NCBI RefSeq assembly: GCF_008831285.2
Contig: NC_045147.1
Span: forward strand, 9,022,334-9,086,333
Direction of reading: 5' to 3'
Source of the DNA: Nymphaea colorata
Lineage: Eukaryota > Streptophyta > Magnoliopsida > Nymphaeales > Nymphaeaceae
Length of the DNA stretch: 64,000 nucleotides
Shown: positions 10,764 to 26,662 of the stretch, one piece after another
Position numbering within the stretch: position 1 is the first letter of the stretch
How the letters are laid out: every line of letters starts with the position of its first letter
Made by a program: the position numbers and the translations under genes
Notes under the pieces: generated by a model
Databases searched by the model: none
Seen by the model: the letters and a program-made list of their open reading frames with translations, nothing else
Told to the model about the DNA's origin: nothing

Positions 10764-11310
10764 ATGGAAAATTGAAAACTATTGGAACTTCCATTGCTAA
10801 AGGAGAAAATCTATGTAGAAGTGATTGTTCCAGCGAAGGACAATAGAAATCAAATATTCCATATGCTTAGGCTGTTGGCAATTTAATGTATCTAATGCTT
10901 TGTTCAAGACCATACATAAGCTTTCTTATCAGTCCGGTGAGTCGTTATCAAAGTAATTCTGGTGAGAAGGTGGTGCGATAGCCTAGTCTATAAGAAACAG
11001 AGATGTGTTGCTCAGCACACACAAGAAGCAAAGTATGTAGCATATATTGTTACAACTACCTCTACTATATGGATAAATCAGTTCCTAAAAGATATGAAAT
11101 TGGACCTTGATTGTGAACTAGTTTAACTATAATGTGATAATCAGACAACGATATCTATTATGAAAAATAAAGTTGTAATCTCAAAGAGTAAACATATAAT
11201 AGTGAAATACTATTATGTTTATAAAATGATTGAAAAAAATGAAATCTTAGTTGATTACATGCCTACCAAAGATATGGTAGTTGATCTCTTAACTAAGGAA
11301 TAATAGAATA
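10764..11310 (+). pseudogene. copia-A RT tail and RNase H remnant
   Basis: After the MITE the frame continues through the RT C-terminus and connection into RNase H. SKHIIVKYYYVYKMIEKNEILVDYM-like sequence (near 11185-11265) matches the terminal RNase H block of plant copia elements and its counterpart at 17737-17946. Stops interrupt the frame. Confidence 0.75.
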
Positions 11311-11507
11311 TTTGTTTACCATACATGTAGCCCTTATGGGGTTAAGATATATTTGAAAGATTGCGATGGAAAACCATTGAATGGAAAACCTCGCTATAAA
11401 CCTTCAACAAAATTCAAGTTATGATGGATAAACCAATTATGAAAAACCACGTAACTAAATAATGAGAAAACCCACACATAGTGGAAGCAAACTGACGGTC
11501 TCATAAC

Positions 11508-11986
11508 CATGTGGGAGATGTTGGATAGTCGCCTTGAGTCCTATTCCCACATCTCGTAACTGCAAGTGGGCCCACTCATAGTTACGAGATAATCTTGCTA
11601 AATTGTTTTACAAATAAAGATTTTATTGGATAAAATCAAGAGATTTACATCAAAAAATAAAAAGATTTACTTTACCTCCAAACTTCTCTCTAGCCCTCAC
11701 CGCTACTAGGCTTCGGGGAATCTTGGAAGGGGATCTATAAATGCCAGTTGAACTCTTAACTTAGCGTTTATTCGAATGATTATCCTAGCCTGTGCCTCCC
11801 AAAAGCAAACCCAAGAATAACATTCTTTGCTTCATTTTCATTTTCTTCTACTTCTTTCTTTCTTTCGCTCCTTTCCATTAGTCGGTGTTGCTGCTGCTTC
11901 TTCACGTGCAAACTACGCTGTTGGTGAACCTGTTGTGCTAGCACATAGTGGATCAAGGGCACCGTTCCGCTGCTATTACTCCAACA
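11508..11986 (+). repeat. 3' polypurine tract and 3' LTR of copia-A
   Basis: A short purine tract (GTGGGAGA, 11511-11518) precedes the LTR, which starts TGTTGGATAG at 11519 and ends CTCCAACA at 11986 (468 bp). GATCTATAAATGCC at 11732-11745 is the empty version of the site occupied by the MITE in the 5' LTR. Confidence 0.82.
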
Positions 11987-12075
11987 AGATCAACTTGGGA
12001 GCCATAGGCTGTTACTCCTTAAATACTTCTCCTCACCATCTCCACGCAGGTAATGCCTCATAGAGAGCTTTAAGC

Positions 12076-12160
12076 CCCACTTAAACATCATAACCCTATT
12101 GAGAGTACATATGTTACCCCACTTAAACATCATAACCCTATTGAGAGTACATATGTTACC
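12076..12160. repeat. 42-bp direct tandem duplication
   Basis: A unit starting ACTTAAACATCATAACCC occurs at about 12079 and again at about 12121, with one mismatch at the end of the unit. It lies between the copia-A 3' LTR and the gypsy remnant and has no coding sense. Confidence 0.85.
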
Positions 12161-12399
12161 TCACTCACCAGACCATCATTTCTAATCGAGATCCCAAGTT
12201 TACTTTTGATTTTGGAAGGCATTATAGAAAACATTAGACAAAAATGCTTGAATGAGCTCCATCTTCCACCTATAGACAAATAGCCAAATATAGGGAACTA
12301 GCCAAATAGCGAGAACCATCCTAGCTCTTTAAGTTGTGATCAAGACGTTCTCATTAGAATGGATGGATGTTTGGCATAAGCATGTGTAACTGGTTGAAT

Positions 12400-13110
12400 T
12401 TGCATATTATAGCAGCTACCATTTGAATACCAGTATGGCATGTTTAAGGGCATTATAGGGATGAGTCAGTTATTGTGTGTTGGGCAAAAGTTGATGAATA
12501 AAAATTAGAAGATCCATTGGTTGGTTTGTGTGTTAGGCAAAAGGTTGATGAATGAAAATTAGAAGATCCATTGGTCATATAACAGTAGAAAAAGTGAGAA
12601 TCATCAACCACAAATTAGCAGTATCTCAAAATCATAAGAAATGTTATGCATATCAAATGCTATGGCAGCTATCATTTGATGTGGTAACCATGTCTTCCTT
12701 TCAGGTATCATGCCTAGCAAAGTGCATCTTCAAATTTGGAAAGAAGGAAAAATTCAATTCTAGCTATGCGGGCCCATTTCAAATACTAGAAAGGATTAGA
12801 GCAACTAAATGCACGATAGCCCTACCTCCCCAATGCTCTCATATCTACAATATGTTTCATATATCAAAGCTAAGAAAGTGTGTGCTTGATCCCAGCCATG
12901 TAATTCATTTGAAGATTTAGAAGTATAGGAAAACCTCTCATATGAGGAAAAGCCTATATGCTAATAAATGAGTATGAATAGACATTTCACACCAAAGACA
13001 TACCACTGGTGAAGGTTGAGTGGCAATGCCATAGTAACAAGGATAGTATCTAGAACTATGGCCTAAAATATGGATGAAATACCCCTACTTGTTTGATTAT
13101 CATTAGTAAA
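12400..13110 (+). pseudogene. Ty3/gypsy (chromovirus-like) integrase C-terminus
   Basis: The open stretch at 12552-12920 carries KFGKKEKFNSSYAGPFQILER, then ALPPQCSHIYNMFHISKLRK and DPSHVI. This matches the conserved integrase C-terminus of Del/Tekay-type gypsy elements. Downstream, broken frames read NLSYEEKPI, LVKVEWQCH-like and YGLKY-like blocks, the chromodomain-like tail, up to about 13100. A direct repeat (unit with GTTGATGAAT-AAAATTAGAAG) at 12491-12575 disrupts the upstream part. Stops confirm it is dead. Confidence 0.8.
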
Positions 13111-13163
13111 TTTTGGGATGAATTATTTTTTATGGGATGAATTATTTTTTATGGGGGGGAAGC
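13104..13163 (+). other. 20-bp tandem repeat and polypurine tract of the gypsy element
   Basis: A 20-bp unit (TGGGATGAATTATTTTTTA) is duplicated at about 13111-13150. It is followed by ATGGGGGGGAAG at 13151-13162, a polypurine tract abutting an LTR that starts TGTCACACCC. Confidence 0.65.
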
Positions 13164-16055
13164 TGTCACACCCTGCTTATATGATACATCTTGAACATGT
13201 TTTGTTCATAAACTTTGTGGTAGATATAATTGATAATCATAAAAAACCTAATTAACAAAAAGTGAAAATCCTAATTATTAAAATTTAATTCTAACTTGAG
13301 GATATAATGAAAATTAATTTGAAACCCCAAATGCAAAAATGTAATTTGGGCCAAGGGATAGATTGAGAATTAGCTTAAAGTTGTGGGGTAAAGTTGGAAT
13401 AAAAAAAATAGGGATATAGTGGACATTTGATAGAACATGGAGGGTAAAAAGGTAAATCTTGTCTAAGGGAGAGCTAGCTAGATAATTGTTTAAAACAAAA
13501 GAGGCTGACATGGAACAAAAACTAATGGGAACACACTTGGTATTTAACTAATTAAGAAGAGCATAAGTGGGAAAATCAGCCAAAAAGAAGATAAATAAAT
13601 GTACTACTAAGGTGGTTTAACAAGAGTTGTTTTAAATATTTTAATTAGAGGAAAAAGGTTGGGGGTTAGAGTGTGGCCCACCAAGTCATCACTAAATACA
13701 GAAAAAAATAATAAGACAGAAGATAGAAGAGGTAAGACGAGTGAGAAAACACAAGTCAAAAACTTGGGGGAAAAAAAGCAAGGAGAAAGGGAAAGAGAGA
13801 AAATGTGAGGTGGAGGAGAGGAGAAGACAAGGGGAAGATTTGGGGAAAATAGAAAAAAGAAAGGGAAGGAGAAGAGGAGAAGTCAATGACTTTTAAATAT
13901 GATCATATTTCTTTAAATAAGTTTTATATTTTTCATGATTCAAAGAGAAATTCAAGTGAGTAGGACAAACTTAAAAAAAAAATTGTAAGTGTTCACCAAC
14001 CCCTTCTGTAGAAGTATAACGAGCACATAGACTTGGAACTACTCATCAATTTGAATAGCACACTTATTTCAGTTTCACTTTTCAAGCACGGCTTAGTTGG
14101 ATTAGAGTCTCACTCATTTTAAACTAGAATCCATGAATGCGTCAGTGAAATGGAGCAGTGCTTACCACGAACAGTCATGTGGTATGTTCAATCCTCTTCA
14201 AGTAGCACGGTTTTCATGTTCCTCACCTTTGGCAATTGTAAGAATAGAAAGGGCTCTCTAAGGATATGTTAGCTGCCTTGTATAACATTTAGCTGCCTTG
14301 TATAACATTCACATCACATAAACTTATGTCACTTTCACATTAACAATATCACTTTTAGTTTGCTTAATCTAATGAAGTTAGCCTTGACCCAACATTGTTA
14401 GTAGGAAATATAAGGAAGGTTCTTTGATGTCACATGAATGCATCGGTGAACTATGTGTTTCATGTAACATAACATGATACTCAATTGTACTAGATATGCA
14501 TATACTTTCTTTGTAGGTACAATGTTGCATGAACATTTTCCCCTGTTCTAAGTTTGCTTGCTTACTTTATTTGAATGGTGTGTGTTTTGTCTGAAATTAT
14601 GATATGATCAGCTTATTCCTTTATTGATGACATTATCAGTTGCATTGAATTACTAAGATCACTGAATTCTCTGATTGGATTGCATGATCAAGATGATGTG
14701 ATGAACAGGTCCTTAGACATAGGAATGAATGTACAAAAAGCGTGTGTGATAAGTTGCCTAGAAGTTGGCAATTGATATAGTAGTTATTGGGCTGTTTTTA
14801 GCCCATACATATGTTAGAGAGGGTAATGCATCATTGTGAATGACCTTCTATATTATTACATGAGTTAGCAGCTTTTGGTTAAATGATTACCAAACCCACA
14901 TTATTGAATGATCAGCCGATCTTGTATGCTCAAATGTTTGGCTAGACATGTGTGTGCGTAGGTAGGAGGATAGCATTTGTTAATAGCCTATAACCAGAAT
15001 TATTTAAAATGATTGTCTCATATTGAATGACTGGACGCCAGTAAACCCACCATAAAAGGGGCGGAGTGGGCGGTGTAGGAATCAGGTATGATAGGTGGAC
15101 AGCTATGTTGTTGACTGTTTGGGGATAAGGTCTTTAAATGCCTTTCGACAGGCTACTAGATGAGCTCGTCTTTCCTTAGTGACATTAGTGAGAGACATGT
15201 TGTTGTAGTAAGAACTATAAGGTCTTTAAATGCCTTTCTACAGGCTACTAGATGAGCTCGTCTTTCCTTAGTGACATTAGTGAGGGACATGTTGTTGCAG
15301 TAATGACACTGAACACTTTTGTCATGAGATTGGGTTTCCCCACCACCACATGATCCATAGGTCATGATGCTCCATGTGACCATCATTGCGAACTATAAGA
15401 TGCAATGGTTGTGAGAGGGACTGTAACAGTCCACAGTAGTGTTTTATTTATCATTACCTATTGATTGCTTGTATGTCTATTTATTTGTTGCATACAATGG
15501 ATGTCGCAATTATGACTAAATTTGTTGTATAAATAAACTTATAAGCAGTTGATTTATTGTATTTTGTATTGAATGATGCTATGATTGTTAGTATATCATA
15601 TGTTCTACATGTATCATGGAAAACATGCAAAAATGTTTTACTTCCTTTGAGCTGTGACTATTTCCCACTAATTAATATAGAAATTTGGCCATACTCATAG
15701 AAATCGAATTGTTCTTAAATCTATTGCTTTGAAGTTATCACCAGCCAGATGGTGGCACCCATTAGTCGTGGAGTGAGTCCTTGAGCAACGGCTGATACTA
15801 GGGGTTAATGCCATATTAGAGCCCCACATTTTTTGCTTCACAAGTTATTTAATGATTTTGTGTTGTTGATGTGACTATGACATATAGAAGTAAAAATGCT
15901 AGCATACTTTGATGTATCATTGAATGAAAAATTTGGGCTTTGTGTGGCATACTGTAGATATTTTCTATGACTTTATAGACCGGTATATTTCTTTAACGAG
16001 GGCCATGTCATGCGCCCATTCCACATGCAAATTTTATGTTGTTCACATTATAACA
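13164..16055 (+). repeat. Probable gypsy LTR, about 2.9 kb
   Basis: It starts TGTCACACCCTGC straight after the polypurine tract and can be closed at TATAACA (16055), directly before ATCAGAGC, a decayed primer-binding site. TGT...ACA ends and a length near 3 kb fit Del/Tekay chromoviruses. Inside are a purine-rich tract (13680-13880) and a 92-bp tandem duplication (15126-15309). No second LTR copy is in the window to prove the 3' boundary, so the end is inferred. Confidence 0.6.
15126..15309. repeat. 92-bp tandem duplication inside the gypsy LTR
   Basis: A unit starting TAAGGTCTTTAAATGCC occurs at 15126 and 15218, differing at only a few bases, so it is younger than the surrounding sequence. 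A 76-codon minus-strand frame across it is a by-product. Confidence 0.85.
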
Positions 16056-17190
16056 ATCAGAGCTATATGCCAATTACATAGGCAAACATTGTAGTTATTG
16101 TTATTGTACTTCCACTTAGTATAGTATGCGCTATAGATATCAATGCATGAATGGCATCATCACAACTTTGCAAATTAGTGGAAGCAGTGACAACTAAAGC
16201 GATAGTTGGAGGGTCATTCCTCATGCTCATCAATAGTGTTAAGGTAATTTTTTTTTCAAAATTTAAAGAATAATGTATATGCTTAGCATGTTACCTAGAA
16301 AATAAGATTTTTTAATATGTTTATGATGAGATAGGAACCTATTTTTTTCTATTGTGAATATATCAAGCCATGAGTTGAAGGGCATTTTCTAGCCATTTGC
16401 CTATATGTGTTGATGAATTTCCTCTTAAAGTATCAAAATCATGCATGATAAGCAAACCTGAGAAGTGATAAAAGCCCTACAGATAAATAACAAGAAAATG
16501 GAGAAGTGGAAATAGTAGAAAACTAATTGATAAGAAGATTTTACTAGTAATATTTAAGGAAAATAAATCCGAATGGTTCCAAATTTTATTATATATTGAC
16601 CAAATTTCATGGAAACTTGTTTTGGATATGTTATATCTAGGTAGCCCCTTTACGTTTGGAAGTGTTCAATATGGAAATAGTTCATGAGAGATTGTTAGAG
16701 TATTTTTTGCATATAGGTGTCTAAGCACTAATGGTTTTGCTTAAATGATGAAGCTTTTAGATAATTATTTGTGTAGATGGTTCTGCTACAACGGTACTGG
16801 CGATAGTGACCATGACCTTATTGTTAAGAAAATAGGAAACCATATACAAAAACTAAGAGGAAAATCATTTGAAAAACAAGGCTGCAAGAGGAAACATATT
16901 GTATGGATTTTATGATTCCAACAGAAGATGAAAAAGCAATTTTTGAGCCATTACCATAGAGAGATACTATCTTCAAAATCATGTAAAGAATTGACATCTT
17001 CAGCACCTATATCGTCAAAACTTATGACAAGGGTGCCAGCTCCTCGACAAATAGTGGTGACTAGTGCGATCAAGAGAGCTCTCTGTGCACCATTGAAGAA
17101 AAAACACCACAACGGTGGAGTTGAAGGGATGACATGGCTTCTTGGGGTTCGGCTCAGCCAGACGAGAAGCCAGCGAGTGGTGAGGCAGGG
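16056..17190. other. Unassigned stretch after the gypsy LTR
   Basis: It starts with a PBS-like ATCAGAGC, then AT-rich sequence without a recognisable domain. An open frame of 93 codons at 16928-17209 (+) overlaps the copia LTR at 17193 and has no known domain. The stretch could be decayed gypsy leader and gag sequence; I cannot show it. Confidence 0.35.
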
Positions 17191-17192
17191 AT

Positions 17193-17572
17193 TGTTGAAT
17201 TTTCTGTAGCAGTTAGGTGTCTATGATCGGCTCTAAGTCTGCGTAGCACAAGAGGAAGAAGCAGAAAAAAAAAACATGGTTAGGCTAGTTTTCCAAGTTT
17301 GCTTCTGGGAGGTGCTGGCTTGGTAATCTCATGATTAACCCTAAGTTTGAGATTAGCTGGCTTTTTATAGACCACCTCCTAGGGTTTCCCGATTTCCCAG
17401 CTTATGGTTATGATCTATGAGAGATTGACATAATATTAAAGGTAATGTTAATCTAAATCTTAATTAAAAAAATCTTTTTATTTGGAAATCAGTTTTTTAA
17501 CATAATCTTGTAACTGCAAGTGGGCCCCCTTGTAGTTACGAGATGTATGGATAGGGCTCAGGGCCACTATCA
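17193..17572 (-). repeat. 3' LTR of copia-B
   Basis: Homologous to the copia-A LTR from its TGATAGTGGCCCTGAGCCC start through the CTATAA box near 17365 and the CACCTCCCAGAAGCAAAC block near 17305. It ends at AACA near 17193. It is strongly diverged and shorter than the 468-bp copia-A copy. Confidence 0.65.
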
Positions 17573-17736
17573 TCTCCTACTTAGCCATGAGACCGCCAAT
17601 TTTGCTTCCACTATCTATGAGTTTCCTTATTCTTTTGTTACATGGTTTTCCATAATTGGTTTATCCATCGTAACTTGAATTTTGTTCAAGTTTTACAACA
17701 AGGTTTTCCTTTCAAATGGCTTTCCATCACAACCTC

Positions 17737-17990
17737 TCAAATATATTTTAACCCCATATGGGCTACATGCTTGGTAAACAAATCTTCAGTTATTTCCTTA
17801 GTTAAGGGATCAGCTACCATATAGTTGGTAGACATGTAATCAACTAAGATTTCATTTTTCTCAATCATTTCATGAATATATTGGCATTTCACCATTATAT
17901 GTTTACTTTTTGAGCTAACAGCTCCATTTTTCATAAGAGATATCATTGTCTAATCATCACAGTATAGTTGAACTAGTTCATGATCAAGAT
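17737..17990 (-). pseudogene. copia-B RNase H fragment
   Basis: SKSKHIMVKCQYIHEMIEK then MVADPLTKEI and LFTKHVAHMGL match the copia RNase H terminal block (usually KHI-V-FH-IRE, then ADI-TK). This part is open for 69 codons, but flanking stops show the domain is dead. Confidence 0.8.
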
Positions 17991-18499
17991 CTAATTTCAT
18001 GTCTTTCAAGAACCGATTTATCCATACATCAAAGGTAGTTGTAACATTACATGCTACAGATTCTGCTTCTTGTGTGTTTTGAGCAATACATCTCTATTTC
18101 TTACAAGACTAGGCTATCGCTCCTCTTCTAAAGAGAAACACATATTTAAATCTGGATTTGCTATCATCTTTACAACCAGCAAAATATGCATCGGAATAGC
18201 CAACTAGAATTAGCTCATCAGCTTGGTATGATAATTTCAATCTTTTTGTTTCTTTAATATACCGAAAAATTCTTTTAATTGTTAGCCAGTGAGTTCAACC
18301 AAGATTACTTTGATAACGGCTTCTCAGACTGATAGAAAAGCTTATGTCTGGTCTTGTACAAAGCATTAAATACATTAAATTGCCAACAGTCTGTGCATAT
18401 AGAATATTTAATTTTTGTTGTCCTTCACCAGGACAATCACTTCTGCTTAAATTTGCTTCTTTAGTTATGAGAGTTCCAATAGGTTCACAGTTTTGTATT

Positions 18500-19240
18500 T
18501 GAAACTTCTTTAAGATACAATCAATATATCGTTCTTAGCTCAGACTTAGGATTTTTAAATCTCTATCTTGAGTGATCTTTATTCATAGTATATATAATGT
18601 TTCACCCATATCCTTCATTTCAAAGTTCTCGTTCAGCTAAGTCTTTGTTTTGAGTATCATATTGTTATAATTTTCAGGCAATATAATGACAAAATACAAA
18701 AGATACTCTCACTTTTCTAGCTATATATATACTGGTCTAGTTGATTTAATATGTATCCAAACTTTGTTGTTGACTTATGAAAAGCAAAATACCACTGTCT
18801 AATTGATTGCTTTAAATCGTGCAGTGATTTATGCAGTTTATATACTTTGTCTTCGTGTTCTTTAGTGACATATCCCTGTGGTTGAGTCATATATATGATT
18901 TTCTTTAACTCACCATTCACAAAAATAGTTTTCACATCCATCTCACTAACATCAAAGTCATAGATGTGATTAATGCAAACTTTGCTACCAGCGAATAGGT
19001 TTCTAAGTAAACAATTCCTTCTGTTTGAGAAAAGCTTTTGCTATCAGTCTTGTTTTAAATTTTTTGACTGATCCATCAGCTTGATAGTTTTTCTTTAGCA
19101 CCCATTTACACCAAATGAGTCTTCTATCCTTAGAAAAAACTATTAGTTCACAGACTTTATTCTTTTCTATGAATTTGATTTCCTCATCCATAGCATTTAC
19201 CCAATCTGGTGATTCATGCATGTTCATGGCTTCCATCATA
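18500..19240 (-). pseudogene. copia-B reverse transcriptase fragments
   Basis: Two open stretches remain. 19239-19003 has MHESPDWVNAMDEEIKFIE, CKWVLKKNYQADGSVKKFK and RLIAKA. 18941-18717 has MDVKTIFVNGELKKIIYM, QPQGYV and KLHKSLHDLKQS-RQWY. These are consecutive RVT_2 motifs separated by a frameshift. The YVDD region is not recognisable. Confidence 0.82.
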
Positions 19241-19289
19241 TGTCAACTTGTTGAACATTTCGTCTATATCTGTTAAAGAGCATAACTCC

Positions 19290-19900
19290 TCTACAAGATA
19301 TACATAGTAATCACTCAAATATGAATGAGGAGCTCTAGGTCTTTTATGACCTAACAAAGTCTGAGATGATGAGGTACTTGGATCAGTTGGTTCATTATCA
19401 GGCTATTCCTCAGATGATTCATGCTCAGTTGATTCATTAGTAAACTGTTCCCAGTCGATTCATTGTCAGGCTGTTCTTCTAAATAAATCATATCATCCAA
19501 TAGATCAATTCAATCTTCCACTAGAGCATTTTCTTTATTATTGAGTTCTTCTAGGAACTCCACATCACTACTTTCTATAAGTCTCATTGTCAAGTGACAT
19601 AATTTGTAGCCTTTAGATCATTTTGGATATCCAATAAACATATATCTTACTGATCAGTTATATAGTTTGTTCGTTTTTGAATCTAGAACTTTCACATGTG
19701 CTACAGATCCCCATCTCCTAAGATGTCTCAAATTTGGCTTTACATCAATCTATTTCTCATAAGGAGTAGTTGGGACTGCTTTGTAGGGCACTTAGTTTAA
19801 TGTGTACATAGCCAACTACAAGGTAGGGGCAATTATAACTTGCTCTTTCATTTTTGCTTCATGCTATTTATTTTCAAGTTCAATATCCATGGGAGAGTTT
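19290..19900 (-). pseudogene. copia-B integrase C-terminal remnant
   Basis: Minus-strand blocks equivalent to the copia-A sequence at 9000-9290 are recognisable: a RHLRRWGS-VAHVK-like stretch near 19700-19740 and GYPK-SKGYK-like near 19605-19640. The frame is broken by stops and small indels. Confidence 0.6.
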
Positions 19901-19960
19901 CATTTACATTCTTATTCATAGTAAGAAATGATGTCTAGCTATGAAGAACTACGTAGCAAT

Positions 19961-24200
<4,240 letters not shown>

Positions 24201-24935
24201 TTGAAATTAATGTTCGAGTGACTCTCTCCCCTAGGGCTGTCGTTCCGCTCTGGCAGTAAAAGAAAGGCATTGCGAGTTTTCTGCCACTCTTATGGCCATG
24301 GATGCCAGGTTCCTGGCAGCCAATGGTGGGCTTAGTGAGGACGGTAGAAATATGTTGGCGAGTAGTAGGATAGAAGCAACCCCGAAGCAGTCTTCTTCGA
24401 TGGGAGTAGGGCATGGGAGTGCCCAGAAGAGTGCGGTTCCACCCCATCTAGACAGAGAGAAAAGCCAGACCTTAAAATCATGGGTGGAGTGTTTGATTCA
24501 AGAATCCATGGAGGAGGAGGATTTTGGAGAACCATTGGAGGTGGTCATTTACGATGTTCAACCAAAGATCTACATCCAAAAGAGGATTTGGAGATTGTGA
24601 AGAGGCCTTCCAGATGGTGCACCATTTGCTGTTTTGTTGGAAGCAACTCAAAGAGAAGCATGCAATACTCTTTCGCGATGGTTGCTGTAGACTATGGAAT
24701 TAGGTAAGTAATCCTCATTTTCCTTCCTGAATGAAGGTGCTTTCCTTGTTTGATTTGAAAATCAATAGGAACTTTCCACCATTCTCCACACGGGAGCGTG
24801 GAGGCTAGGAGGGAGAACCCTTGTTGCCAATATAGGTCACTAGGATGTCTCTCAACTTTGAAGTCTTCATTAAAATTCCCTTGTGGGTTCACCTCCCAGG
24901 CCTTCCCATCTATCTCTAGAACCAACAGGTGTTCT

Positions 24936-25126
24936 ACACGATAGTGTCTCTTTGGGTGAATCTTCGCTAGAGGTTTATCCTTTCTCTAAGATGTTAGTAA
25001 GGACAGAATATGCCCACGTCAGAATAGTTGACACGATAGTGTCTCTTTGGGTGAATCTTCGCTAGAAGTTTATCCTTTCTCTAAGATGTTAGTAAGGACA
25101 GAATATGCCCACGTCAGAATAGCTAT
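24936..25126. repeat. 95-bp tandem duplication in the LINE
   Basis: A unit starting ACACGATAGTGTCTCTTTGG occurs at 24936 and 25031, with the copies differing at only about one base (GAGG against GAAG). It is recent relative to LINE decay. Confidence 0.9.
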
Positions 25127-25244
25127 CCCTTGCAGTTTCAGCCAAAATCAGCCGTTGAACTCTTCACAGTAGACAATCTCCCTATTTTGCAAGAGATTAT
25201 CTATATAGAAAGGTTGAAAATTTGTGAATCTTGTAAGGCAAACT

Positions 25245-25412
25245 AATGGGTGGGCGCCAGGCCAGATAGTCGGCGGGGGCCCGGTACTGGGCCCGTAATG
25301 GGCTCGGGTCAGGGCCTGAAGCCGGGGCCCGAGCCCTGCCCAATACCTGAAAATTGGGCCCGGGCCTAAATTTTGGGTTGTCGGGCCCGGCCCGGCCCAA
25401 TGCCCACCCCTA
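25245..25412. mobile_element. Short hAT-type MITE with GGGCCCGGG-rich body (168 bp)
   Basis: The 8-bp target duplication is GGCAAACT at 25237-25244 and GGCAAAAT at 25413-25420 (7 of 8 matching). Termini are AATGGGTGGGC on the left and TAGGGGTGGGC on the right (reverse complement). Almost the whole body is permuted GGGCCCGGGCC, GC-rich against an AT-rich background. Minus-strand frames of 67-89 codons rich in Gly, Pro and Arg across it are artefacts. Confidence 0.85.
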
Positions 25413-26269
25413 GGCAAAATCCCGATTATACTAAAAACTGCCTTGTCTATGGTAGAAGCTCATGGTAGAAGCTCCAGTAAGATCACTCCCCCTATTGTCG
25501 CTTCTTTTGGGTGGCATGAGGTTAAAGTCCTCAAATGAACCCCTCTTAAGCACAATGTGGGACTAAACCGGGACCCCATTTAGAAAAGAGCAGAAAGTTC
25601 TATGAATCGGATTGATGCTCTGGCCCAATAGAAGGAGAAAATGGTAATCATTCTAGTGTTCCCTCGGCACCACACCTTTCACTTGAAAAGTGCATTGGTG
25701 ACAATGAAGAAGGCTCCGCAACTTCACATTGATCAGTTCCTCAAGTTGTGGGGATAGAAGCCTGTCAGCACGAGACAACTACACAAAAACCCCTTCTTCG
25801 ACTCCTCTCTTAGGCGATGTTCCTCCACTGCCGAGTGGAGTTTTTACAGCGGCTAGCCCATCTCATGTGAATAAGTAGGGTTCTCACTCTCAATTTCAAT
25901 CTAAAGCCTCTTGGACAAATTCTCCTTGGCTGGTAGACTCAGACCTAGAGGCATAAAGACAAATCAGAATTGCGAATTGGAAGGCATGGACCAGCAAAAT
26001 AGGAAAAGGGCTGGTAAGCCTTTGGTAGACATGACTAAATTTTCTCCCGTTCATTGGATTACTGATCAAGGGGTGGTTGTGTCTCCAAAAGAGACAGTGC
26101 TCTCAGCTCAGCCTAAGTGCATTGTTGATCACAGTGAGGGAATTTTTGAAGACACTAACCAACGAGCTTTCCGCCCTCCAGACTAAAGTGCATTGGCCAA
26201 TCCCAACATGGGGGTTCATAAGGAAGGTGCCAAGAAAATCGATCAGTAGAAATAAGGAAGGTGCCAAGC

Positions 26270-26662
26270 AAATCCCAAAGTAGGGGTCTGATTTGCATTT
26301 TCGGAGACTGCAATGTGATGAGGAATGAGGAAGACAAAACTGGCCGCCCTCCTAATCATCAAAGTTCTGAACTATTCCGCAGTTTTATCCAGCATGGGCT
26401 TCAAGTTGTTAATGATGAGCATAGAAATTATACCTCAAGCAATAACCGAGTAAATGGCAACCTCATTCTTTGCTGTGTTGATTGGGTTTTGCTGAACCAA
26501 GATCGGGATTGCATCTCATGTCGTCCGGTGTCCCTAAAGGTTTTGCCGAGGTCTACATCAGACCATAGCCCCCTGCTTCTTACACTGCTTGAACCTTTGA
26601 GAAAGGATAGTAGTAAGGGGTTGTTTGAGTATTTTACTTGCTCGACCTTATGGGAGGATTGA
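26270..26662 (+). pseudogene. LINE endonuclease (APE-type) C-terminal part
   Basis: Within the open stretch 26261-26662, LICIFGDCNVMRNEEDKTGR corresponds to the GDFN motif of EEP endonucleases (Phe replaced by Cys). STSDHSPLLLTL is the conserved SDH catalytic box. The N-terminal half with the first catalytic Glu is absent, and a short direct repeat (AAGGAAGGTGCCAAG, 26220 and 26258) marks the likely deletion point. It would be inactive. Confidence 0.82.

Larger units (their letters stand above)
4580..11986 (+). mobile_element. Ty1/copia LTR retrotransposon, old and nested (copia-A)
   Basis: The element is bounded by LTRs at 4580-5658 and 11519-11986 that align along their length once the hAT insertion is removed. 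A tRNA-iMet-type PBS starting TGGTATCAGAG lies at 5660. The internal order is gag, protease, integrase, RT, RNase H, which is the copia order, and all are riddled with stops. LTRs differ at many sites, so it is old. No matching 5-bp target duplication was found (aaacc on the left, agatc on the right), which may mean decay or recombination. Three later insertions sit inside it. A second copy of the same family lies at 17193-19960 on the minus strand. Confidence 0.85.
17193..19960 (-). mobile_element. Second copia-A family element, reverse orientation, 5'-truncated (copia-B)
   Basis: Read on the minus strand, integrase C-terminus (about 19900-19500), RT (19240-18500), RNase H (17990-17737) and the 3' LTR (17572-17193) appear in copia order. 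The 5' LTR, gag, protease and most of integrase are missing. The LTR starts TGATAGTGGCCC at 17572 and shares CATCTCGTAACT, CTATAA and GCCTCCCA-AAGCAAAC-type blocks with the copia-A LTRs; internal protein blocks also match. Confidence 0.8.
24292..26190 (+). pseudogene. LINE ORF1-like region
   Basis: Readable stretches are 24292-24600 (102 codons, with MAMDARFLAANGG at its start) and 25911-26186 (GMDQQNRKRAGKPLVDMTK), separated by stops, a 95-bp tandem duplication and the MITE. The position before the endonuclease fits plant L1 ORF1, a nucleic-acid-binding protein, but no intact RRM or zinc knuckle is seen. Assignment rests mainly on position. Confidence 0.5.

Noticed and set aside
25148-25417. 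89-codon Gly/Pro/Arg-rich minus frame
   Set aside because: It overlaps the GC-rich MITE at 25245-25412 and has no independent support.
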